Below, piece after piece: positions 55,641 through 64,000 of a stretch of DNA of 64,000 bases (positions are counted from its first letter, which is position 1; each line of letters begins with the position of its first letter). The DNA is taken from NCBI GenBank assembly GCA_030549495.1, contig JAUIRK010001051.1, positions 1,364,001-1,428,000 on the forward strand, read 5' to 3'. The translations under genes were made by a program, and so were the position numbers. The notes under the pieces are model-generated. The model was not told where the DNA came from and searched no databases. It saw only the letters and a program-made list of their open reading frames with translations. The stretch comes from Nectonema munidae (taxonomy: Eukaryota > Nematomorpha > Nectonematoida > Nectonematidae).

Positions 55641-57940
55641 TTCTCAAAGTACGCCTCTCGTATCCGATTTAACTGCGAATATTGTAAAAAAAAACAGACC
55701 GTAAATCCAAACAAAGTTGATGCATGAGAAAATAAAAAACGCTTCTTAATTTATTGGTAGTGCTATCTTCTTGTGCCTGCCTTTCTCTTTTTTATAAAAG
55801 TTTGCGTAATGAACAGAGAGATGTTTTTTTATAGTTAGATGTTTTGTCACTTAAACAAGTAACAAAGCAAAATAATTATTCCTAGAATAGTTTGCTTTTG
55901 AATTTGAGTATACTCTTCCTATTTATTTTTAATATTTCAACATTTCTACACTTCATTCTTATTCCTAACTTTTTGGTTACATTTTATTTTAATAATTATT
56001 GCTGCAAGATAAATTAATACTTTTGGTTACACCTGAAAAGCAAATTTCTTTTTGATACATAAATTGATACGATTTAAAACATATAATGGTTCCATTTGGC
56101 TTTTTATTTCTTTTACTTTAAAATTTTTCAAAGCAAGCAAATTGAAGCTATTAATCATTAAACTATTTCGAAGCATTTTAAATAAAATCTAAAAATGTTT
56201 TTTTCCTAAAAAAAATCATTTATTATAAGTAGTATATGTGTAAGTTCATTTATTTCTAAATAAATATAGAAGAAAAATAAGAAAAAATTTATTGAAAAAA
56301 AAAGATAATAGTTCATATCCCTTATGTAAATTCAATCGAGTTGATTATTTCGCAAAAATATGCAAAGTATAAACTAATGAAAATTCTAAAGGTCCAATCG
56401 CCAGAAGGCCGCGTGTAGTATACTTTATGGTGAAAAAATATGGAATAATTTAAATACATTTATAGATTTAGAGGTAATAATGGAACTATACACAACAAAA
56501 AAATGAAATAAAGTAAGTGTTTTTTTTACAAAATTTTTAAATTATAACAAAGAAAAATCAATATTTTATAAATAAATAATATAATTTTTGAAAAAATTTG
56601 TTAGATTTAAAATAAATTGAGAATTCTGAATGAAATAAACAATAAAACACCGATGACGTAATATGCGAATGCGATGTTCTGTATGACTGACTTGATTTAT
56701 AGTTTATTAGGTTATCGAATAAAATATTAGTTTCCATATAAATAGTTAAATATTAAATTTGCCATTTTGTTGTTATAAATATCATTACTTTTAAACAAAT
56801 GAGATGTATGAGGCAAAAATTTTAAATTAAAAACAGTTTTTAGGACCTTGTTCTGTAAAATAGTGATTTTTAATTAATTTTTTGGATAGCAATTTTCTAT
56901 ACTGAACCTTAAATACTGAATCGACTTAAGGCTTAAAAAACAATCATTACTTTAGATTTTCATATGGAAGTAATAAAGCAAATTCAAAGAGTAAATTTAT
57001 TATCTCAACTTTTCAATAAACACTCATTATTTCGATTTTACGATGTTTTTCAATAATCTAAAATTAAAGAAAGAATACCATTGATGTTGCAGTTGTGTCA
57101 TGATATATAATATATGTGTGAAAACAACCTATATAAGAATACAAAGAAATAAAGATGAGATATGTGGTGCGTAGAGCACGAGAATGAACTTAATTATGGA
57201 TAATGGTGTGTGTGTGGTGTAGAAAGGAACGGTATGAGTAGCCTGAGGAGATCAATGTTTCAGTTTCATGTGTTCATTTAGTTGTAGGTTTAGAGGTTGG
57301 GGAGGAAGGGGGAGGGGGGGTGTTTTTAATGGTGTAAATTAAAGTGTAGGTTTATTGGGATTTGAGTTTTTGATGTAGTGTTGTTCTTTAAAGGAGCGTT
57401 GGGTGTAGTTGGAAACTATCTCAATAATTTTCATTGTGAGATTGGCTTTTGGATCTTGAGGATGTTTGGTGGTGGAATTGAGGCCAAGGTCTTTGTTTTC
57501 ACGGTTGTGTTTGACTTCTTGGAAATATTCCTTAAAGCGGGCAATGGTAGGTCGCTTGGTTTCGACAATGTAGGTTTCATTCTATAATTCACAGTTAATC
57601 TGTTAAATAAAATTATACTTTTTACAGTTGTGGCTTTTGATGAAATTTCAAAAGTTGATGTGAGGATGAATTGATAAAGGGAGAGTTTTGTTGGAAATGA
57701 GTGATTCAAAAATAGGTGATTTTCTTATCCTGATTGAAATGAGAATTTGTTAATTTTAATTAACTTTGGAATTTTTTGTCTAATCGCTCTTGTGGATAGG
57801 AGGGAAAAGAAGAGAAATGTTGGGTTAATGGGATTGGTGGATGTCAGAGAAAACAAGTTTTATGTAATATTCAGTTTTAGTATTTGAGTTAAGGGGGAAT
57901 TCATTCAACTAAATACGTAGAACTTTAATGTCTACCGACT
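55641..57940. other. Spacer with no firm gene
   Basis: AT-rich. At 57178-57720 the minus strand is relatively open (e.g. 57431-57709, Lys/Pro/Ser-rich) and may be the eroded 5' part of a LINE, but no domain is recognisable. Confidence 0.35.
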
Positions 57941-57949
57941 TTTCCATAT

Positions 57950-59130
57950 CAATTGTTTTAGTCATATTGATCGTTAATTTGTTGATAAATCATCATTTAT
58001 CCAATTAGTTCAATTTTCTTTAAATAATAGATCAAAATTTGATAAATTAGGTTGATTTAGTTTAGAGACAGGAGCAAAAGCACAAATATCATCCGGAGAA
58101 TGTAAGACATTAAACCTGTTGAAGTTTGAAAATATATCATTTACATAAATGTTGAAAAGCAAAGGGCCTAAAAGAGAATCTTGATTGACGCCAGACATTA
58201 TCTCTAATGATTTTGATAAAACAAAATTCACATTAATTTTCTAACTTCTGTTCATTAAATATGAAAATATAAGCTTTATAGTGTTGTCAATAAAAGCAAA
58301 ACTAAGGAGTTTATCAATCCAAATGAAGTGATAAACCGTATCAAATGCTTTTGATAAATCAAAGAATAAAATAACATCTTCTTTTTTTTTAAGTAAGTGT
58401 CAAAAACTCAATTATTCACCAAACCGAAATTGTAGATGAATTATTGTCTCTGTAACATTGAGGTGAGAAATTAGAAACTTTTCAAAAAGTTTTGATAATA
58501 TGGTATTTAAAGAAATACGCCCATAATTTGAGATATCAAAATCCTTATTTTTTTTTTCAAAACAAGAACTACTTTGTGAACTTAGAGATCTTTTGATATA
58601 TTCATGTAGAAATAGAGAGATTTATGCTTTCTCCTTTTTGATAGCAGACGAGATGATTAATCAATTTAATATCATTAATAGAAATAACAAATATATCCTG
58701 GCAGCTATAATTTTTCATCGCCTCGATAATGGAGAAAATTTGATAATTATTTATAAGCTTAAACGAAAATATTCCACTATGAGAATGCTTTGTAAATGAC
58801 TTACTTAGAGCTTTCTTAAATGATGATGATGAAAGATGTAAAGTATTTGTTAAATTTCTGTCAAATCTCAAAATTATCATATATTTTTATCCCATTTTCA
58901 TATAAAATAACTTGATTATTTTTACTTTCTTTGATAATGGAATTTATGTTGAACCAATAATCTTTAGGAGATTTGCAAATGGAAAACAAGTCAAAGTAAT
59001 GCTTTAAGTCACGTACTTTATATTTATTTTGTTTCTCAAAGAAACATATCTTTCATTCTGATCACTATTGATTTTTTGTTTTTTCATATTTTTAAACCAT
59101 CTATCTCTAAGTTTGATCATGTTTAAATCT
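57950..59130 (-). mobile_element. Decayed LINE, RT region, minus strand
   Basis: From about 59040 down: VRDLKHYFDLFSICKSPKDY (pre-RT), NYGRISLNTILSKLFEKFL near 58520 (RT fingers), and SGVNQDSLLGPLLFNIYVND with LHSPDDICAF at 58195-58075 (palm; catalytic ADD is PDD). Many stops. Another LINE of the non-RNase-H type, in opposite orientation to the one at 54330. Confidence 0.7.
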
Positions 59131-59705
59131 CATCAGTGATCTAATATAAATTTGCTTGTACTTGTACATAAATCGGGTGTTTGCATTAAAGACTGTTTTC
59201 GTAGACCTCTTTATAATGTTGCTTATTGTATTAGTAAAAAATCACAACATCCTTTTTTACCCGCGCTGTTAGACTCCAGTTTATGGATTCTTAAGTCCTT
59301 GTCTTTTACATATAGTTTTGACGGATTTAAGGACAAAATTAATATCATTCAATATTACCCTTTATTTTAATTGTAAATATTTTTCGATAAATTTTTTGAA
59401 ACTTTATACCTTATGCAGGAAATGTTTTATTAAAATTTTCATATGTTCGATGGGCAAAACAAAATTTTTCTTGTGCCTAAGAAAAAATTGCTATTATTTA
59501 CATTGATATGTTTGTTAACCTCAATTAAATTCTTTTTACATAAATCTTTTAACAAATTTTCACACTCATTCAAAAAAAACTTAAAGACTTTTATACCGTT
59601 TTGGAATCAACATGAATTGACTTTTTTTATACAAATACACAAAATACAAAAAAAATACAAAACTTAAAGATTTTAAATAAGCAATAATTTTGAAACTATA
59701 GTGCT

Positions 59706-59830
59706 AAAGGTACCGTGGGGTATTTTCATCGAGAATGCATAATTACGCCACTTGTGTATCCAACTATGAGAAAAGGAGGCTTGGTTCTGTATTTAACCCA
59801 AGAAGCATACATTCAAATACAAGGCCTTGC
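59706..59830 (+). repeat. Dispersed repeat, copy 2 (SINE-like)
   Basis: Partner of 36851-36985. Begins GGTACCGTGGGGTATTTTCA and lies about 210 bp upstream of the SR-protein start codon, so it could overlap that gene's promoter or 5' UTR. Confidence 0.5.
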
Positions 59831-60040
59831 CGTGTATCTAAGCCATCTTACTCACTCTAAAAATAAATTTTTATAAAATAAAAACACAAAAACTAAACTA
59901 AAATAATAAAAAATATTTATTTTTATAATATGTGTTCAAAAAATATTAAATAAATTTTTTTTCTTATAGCTTATTTTTTTATTTAATTGAAAACACGACA
60001 TTTTATGTGCTAAATTTTATAAATTTTTATCAAAAATAAA

Positions 60041-60160
60041 ATGTCTAGACTTTATGTAGGAAGAATAAATTATAGAGCAAGAGAAAAAGATATTGAGCGC
60101 TTTTTTCGTGGATTTGGACCAATAAAAGAGGTTATGCTCAAGAATGGTTATGGATTTGTT
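60041..60160 (+). CDS. SR splicing factor, exon 1 (RRM1 N-terminal half)
   Basis: ATG 60041 opens MSRLYVGRINYRAREKDIER, ending LKNGYGFV. It aligns with the start of SRSF4/5/6 and fly B52 (MPRVYIGRLSYNVREKDIQR...LKNGYGFV), including RNP2 (LYVGRI) and the beginning of RNP1 (GYGFV). 120 nt, phase 0, donor GTAATT. RRM1 binds exonic enhancers; SR proteins promote spliceosome recruitment in the nucleus. The gene is divergent from mask and its 3' exons lie outside the window or beyond the retroelement downstream. Confidence 0.9.
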
Positions 60161-60216
60161 GTAATTTAATTTTCATCATTTTTTGATATATTAATTATTT
60201 TATATATTTTCATTAG

Positions 60217-60287
60217 GATTTTGAAGATCCTAGAGATGCTGAAGATGCTATGTATGAATTAAATGGCAGAGAGCTATTAGGTGATCG
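60217..60287 (+). CDS. SR splicing factor, exon 2 (RRM1 C-terminal half)
   Basis: After a 56-nt intron ending ATTAG: DFEDPRDAEDAMYELNGREL, LGDR, matching EFEDSRDADDAVYELNGKELCGER of SRSF6. Ends in phase 2 at a GTAATA donor, where the next residues should be VxVExARG. I could not find that exon downstream to 64000, so the following intron is at least 3.7 kb or the gene is truncated. Confidence 0.88.
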
Positions 60288-60692
60288 GTAATATATATTA
60301 TATTTTTACAGTAAATTTTAGATTTTCATTTGCCGTAAATTCTTATAATTTGTTTTATTACTCTACCAATTTTTATCTTTTACTTATTTTTGATATACTA
60401 TATTTTCGTTTTTTTAAATGAATGCTATTTTTATTTTATTATCTACATATTTCTGCATATCTTAATTTTTTTAAGAAAAGATTGTTTTTGCCTAAATGAT
60501 ATTGTATTTACTAGTGATCTATCGATTAGATCAGTTCTGTTCTTTTTATTTATTCAGTATCTGTAATTTTTTTATTGACTGATTATATCAATTGGAAAAT
60601 TAAAATGTATTCTAGAGCTATAAGAAGTAAAAGAACTTTGTGTATGCATAGGGTTTTGTACATTTTATAGCATTTTTATAAGAGCTGCCCTT

Positions 60693-60841
60693 AGGCCCGT
60701 ATCTAGGACTGTACCAAATTTTTATATATAGTCCAAAAATAAACCATTTTTGAACCCTTTATCGATATCGAAATATATTAGGTTGGGGGGGGGGTGGGGA
60801 AGGCTTAGCCCCCTCCTGCCCTCGCTGGCTACGGGCTTGGT
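60693..60841. mobile_element. MITE, 149 bp, in the SR-gene intron
   Basis: Starts AGGCCCGTATCTAGG; the right end reads TGGCTACGGGCTTGG, an imperfect inverted match. TGCCCTT flanks both sides (60686-60692, 60842-60848), a 7-bp exact duplication (8 bp if one mismatch is allowed). G run inside. Confidence 0.7.
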
Positions 60842-60849
60842 TGCCCTTT

Positions 60850-61739
60850 TGGTTAAAATTTGATGTACTTAATTCATTGGTGTAGTTAGGAAACGTTTAC
60901 AAATAACGTCAAACAATTTTCTATCATTATTTATTTCTCTTCTCAACTTTTGAATATTTATATTTCTACTTTATAACATTGTATGTCAGTTCATTTAGCC
61001 GGTTCCCCAGATCAATCCAGTCCCCAAGAATTTGTACCCTATATAAGAAACTCTTTTTTCCTGTTGATTGTAACGTTGCACTTTTGCCCCGAGAACTTAA
61101 TGAAAGCGTTAGTTTTTTTTGCTCCTTTCTGTCTTGAACAAGAGGAACCAATTCTCAATGTAAAGGATAAGACCAATTGTATCGTTTGTATAGCTTCCTA
61201 GAAAACTCTTTTAAGTGCAGACTTGCTGGGGGAAATTAGGTCCCACGGGTGAGCGATTAAAACAAACTTTTTGCTTTTCCCCTCTTTGTACTCCTTGGAC
61301 AGCTAGATGCCCTAAAATGCGTCTGTGAGAACAATTCAGAATTTTTTTTTTAATACAAAATTGATCTTTAATTTTTTTTTTCTTAAAACTATAAAAAATT
61401 TATTGAAATAAAAATTTAAAAAGTTAAAATAAAAAATTTCGGAGACAGCATGTCTACGTATCATCGTTACGCATGCTGCCGATATCTGGAGGAGCTTGCC
61501 ATGTTTTGATTGACAGTTTACTGCTTGTTGCTTTGTTTTGACGGCTTGCCGTGTTGTATTCTTTGTGTTTGGGAGAAGAATTTTTCCAGCTTGTTGGACT
61601 TTCCGATCTTCAGGTCGCTGCGTTTGGAGTTCTTTATTTTCAGCTTGCTGGAGATGGATTCCTTCTATTTAAGGCTTTGCTTTGGATTTACTTTAGCTTT
61701 GCATTTGCCTTTGCTTTTGGCTTTGGGTGGGAAGGGTGG
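60850..61739. other. Spacer or intron, nothing firm
   Basis: Small plus and minus reading frames (60966-61201, 61510-61763) show no known domain. Composition becomes richer in GC from about 61440 toward the retroelement. ACAGCATG and GCATGCTG form a short inverted pair near 61446-61481. Confidence 0.35.
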
Positions 61740-63295
61740 GAGTTGAGAGTCAGCAGTTTGTAAAGAGAAAGAATGAATAATAGAGGAGCGGAGCTCCGAA
61801 ACTTCTAGAAGCTATTGTATACTATTTTTCATTGGCTGGATTATTGCGACAGCACCGGAAACCTTAGACGCTAAATGGGCAATAATCCGCGCGCGATGTA
61901 ACTTTTTCCCCCTTCCCTAATTGGCCGGGGAGTTTCTTGGTAGGTGATCCCTGTTCCTCTATTTGAAGTTTTCTTTCAGCCTTCTGGAGATCGCTAAGAT
62001 AATTTCTAGGGTTTTGTTGTGCCCTGTAATCAAGTCAAGGTCGAGTAGACTCGCCTTATTACCCGTACACGCCCTTCTTGAAGGGCTGTCTGCTGGGTTG
62101 TCTTCCGACTTGATATAGGTTATCTCTTGCCTTAGCAAGTCCAAGTCTTGGGAAACTTGTTCCAGAACCGTGAGCAGTAGAAAACTTGTTTCTGCTCTGG
62201 CCCCGAAGTTCTTTACGAATTCAATGGCTCCCTGGGAGTCTGAAAATAATTTCGCACGTGGGGCTAACAGGTGCCCGATTATGATTCCTAGTAATTCTAA
62301 ATCGATAATATTCCACTTGGAAAAAATAATGTTGATTACGATCTCCTCTCCTTGCAGGACTATGCCTGTAAGAGAGGCGTCTACGTATACCGTACCCTCG
62401 GGTATTTTTGGTTGCACCATGTTCCATGGTGACGAGATATACTCGTATCCTTTCCGTAGGATGTATCTGATAATTCTGGGGTTTTGTTCGTTGTCCAGAA
62501 TCTTAAAGGCATGTGAGAAGAACTTCGGCTTGTGGCGGAGTGTGCCTAGGTAGTAGTTAATTATACCTAAGAGCCTTTCACCCCACTTCTCTGAGGGCAT
62601 CCATTGCGTTAGGGTGGCAAAGGCCATAGCCACTAGGGCCTTCATTATAATGTTCTTGTTCTGTTCGGGGATAGACATTTCCCTGGTGAGTAGATTTATT
62701 TCTACTCCCAAATACTTTACTTTTCTTTGTGGGGTTAGCATGCTTTTTTCAAAAAAAAATTTCTTTTATTTATTTAGAAATTTTTTTTTATACAGTGATT
62801 TTTATAGTATCTATCGTTGGAGCAGAGTTGATCAAGTTTAGCTTTTCATTGTAGGGGTTTGATATCAAGGTGTTGATCTTTGCAGATATAGAGCTGCATA
62901 TAGCGTTTGTATTAGTCAACATAATAGTAATTTGTTTCAAAACAGTCGTTACCTCCTTAATAGCTGCAACCAATTGAGAACTATTATTATCAATGTTATC
63001 TACTTTTACGGATTTTACATTGTCTTGCTCTGGAGCATCTTCCAAATGATGTTTTCTGGAAAACTATCTGTCGCACGAAACGATGCCTCGATTTCGTCGT
63101 CAAGGTCTTCTGGTTCAAGGGTCCTTTGACGCTTTGTATTGCCGGAAGAAGCACTCATTATACAAACTGGACGTTCTGTAACTGGGTAATCGCAAAAGAT
63201 ATCAGGCTATATTATAAATATAGTAAACTGTCAATTTATATTATCTTAATAATTTTATATTTACTTTCTCTTTACAAACTGCTGACTCTCAACTC
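61740..63295 (-). mobile_element. Retroelement fossil with inverted repeats (DIRS/hepadna-like RNase H)
   Basis: Perfect 32-bp inverted repeats at 61740-61771 and 63264-63295 bracket 1.5 kb. On the minus strand, from about 63158, there is a short gag-like start with a predicted coiled-coil stretch (ending near 62788), then at 62741-61959 the end of an RT (YLGVEIN) and an RNase H with VYVDAS, DLELLG, FSDSQGA and NPADSPSR. The last motif resembles DIRS-type and hepadnavirus RNase H more than Ty3/Gypsy. Inverted terminal repeats are typical of DIRS elements. The RT palm and any tyrosine recombinase are absent, so this is a deleted, broken fossil; the family call is tentative. Confidence 0.6.
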
Positions 63296-63378
63296 AAAAT
63301 AATTTTTTTACCAATGTTCCGAGTAGGGTAATGTAGTGGGAGTTGGTGATGTCGCACCTTTTGAGAAGGGTCGAAGTA

Positions 63379-63516
63379 TTAACCCATTAAGTACCATAGA
63401 AATCAGACGATATTTAAAAAAACGCTGACGATTTATATTCCAAGTCATTGAAAAAAGCAGACGAAGATGAAATTACTTATGTTCCCAAATGGGAACATTG
63501 GGGCTTAATGGGTTAA
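63379..63516 (-). mobile_element. TTAA MITE copy M1 (subfamily 1, with palindrome)
   Basis: TTAA at 63379-63382 and 63513-63516 enclose 130 bp. Inverted ends CCCATTAAGTACCAT / GGGGCTTAATGGG. The palindrome GTTCCCAAATGGGAAC (63481-63496) lies 16 nt inside the right TTAA. The TTAACCCATTA end is the same as that of the piggyBac element at 29597, so that element or a relative probably mobilised it. Confidence 0.85.
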
Positions 63517-64000
63517 TATCTATTTCATAAATAGTTATATTCATATATGTTAAATTTAAAAATAAACTTATGGACACTTTTTTTAGTCTGTAACACTGCG
63601 CCAAAAATGTTTATTTTATTCCAAGCCGTGTATTTTTGCAACCCCTAGTAAAAGACTGAAAAATTATAGAATGAACTTTTTTATTTAATGTAAAAATTAG
63701 TTTGTAAAGGAACGAAATAGTTTATGAGTATGAAGTTTTTAGGAAAAATTTTTTAAACCAATTACCTTCGGAATTTTTTTTGGGTAAATTCAGTTTAGGA
63801 ATCTTATCTTTTTGAAGACAATGCAAGAGAGAAACTAACTACAAATCAATTGAACATTTTAATTATGTTAAAGAAAATAGCCAAGCTTTTTGCTTGTACC
63901 CAAAGAAATATCTAAAATTTCCAGAAATGTTTCAATGACTATCTAAAATCAACATTCACAAATGAATTTGAAACAAAAGTTGATGTTACATAATTATAAA
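63517..64000. other. Right edge, nothing recognised
   Basis: AT-rich sequence without a supportable gene or element. Confidence 0.4.

Noticed and set aside
59152-59370. 72-codon plus-strand frame
   Set aside because: No homology; adjacent to a decayed LINE on the other strand.
61510-61763. Hydrophobic plus-strand frames
   Set aside because: Overlap the edge of the inverted-repeat retroelement, have no known domain, and are probably chance or antisense.
1-64000. CRISPR arrays, bacterial operons, rRNA and confident tRNA genes
   Set aside because: None seen; the window is eukaryotic and intron-bearing.

Overview
This is eukaryotic DNA: AT-rich, intron-bearing and crowded with transposable-element remains. 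The anchor is one very large host gene on the minus strand, the orthologue of Drosophila mask / vertebrate ANKHD1 (two ankyrin blocks and a KH domain). The gene make-up, the short introns (about 49-83 nt) mixed with multi-kilobase ones, and the piggyBac/hAT/LINE/Gypsy content suggest an invertebrate, probably an arthropod. A parasitic copepod would fit, but that is a guess.

Layout. 1-7960: a nest of retroelements, all on the minus strand: two Ty3/Gypsy fossils of different subfamilies and parts of an RNase H-bearing LINE. 7960-12500: TE-rich spacer with a 1.4-kb hAT-type element. 12506-52441: mask, which I could chain through 29 coding exons with matching splice phases (about 2,605 codons). 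Its introns hold a nearly complete piggyBac element, older piggyBac wrecks, several hAT-type MITEs, a Mutator-like MITE, TTAA-flanked MITEs, a LINE wreck and a hammerhead ribozyme. 52442-60040: spacer with two decayed LINEs and a hAT MITE. 60041-60287: the first two coding exons of an SR splicing factor (SRSF4/5/6 or B52 type) on the plus strand, divergent from mask. 61740-63295: a retroelement fossil with a DIRS/hepadna-like RNase H, bracketed by perfect 32-bp inverted repeats. 63379-63516: a TTAA MITE.

The two observations I find most interesting are these. (1) A textbook type I hammerhead self-cleaving ribozyme lies on the minus strand at 32317-32382, with tRNA-like A/B boxes just upstream, the layout of a ribozyme-carrying SINE. 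(2) The piggyBac element and three TTAA MITEs carry a 16-bp palindrome exactly 16 nt inside one TTAA end. Its sequence differs between elements, but its dyad symmetry is fully kept in three and largely kept in the fourth, so the two arms have changed together.

The two host genes are unrelated in pathway as far as the sequence shows: mask is a large ankyrin/KH scaffold, and the SR gene is a splicing regulator. Everything else is mobile DNA or unassigned.
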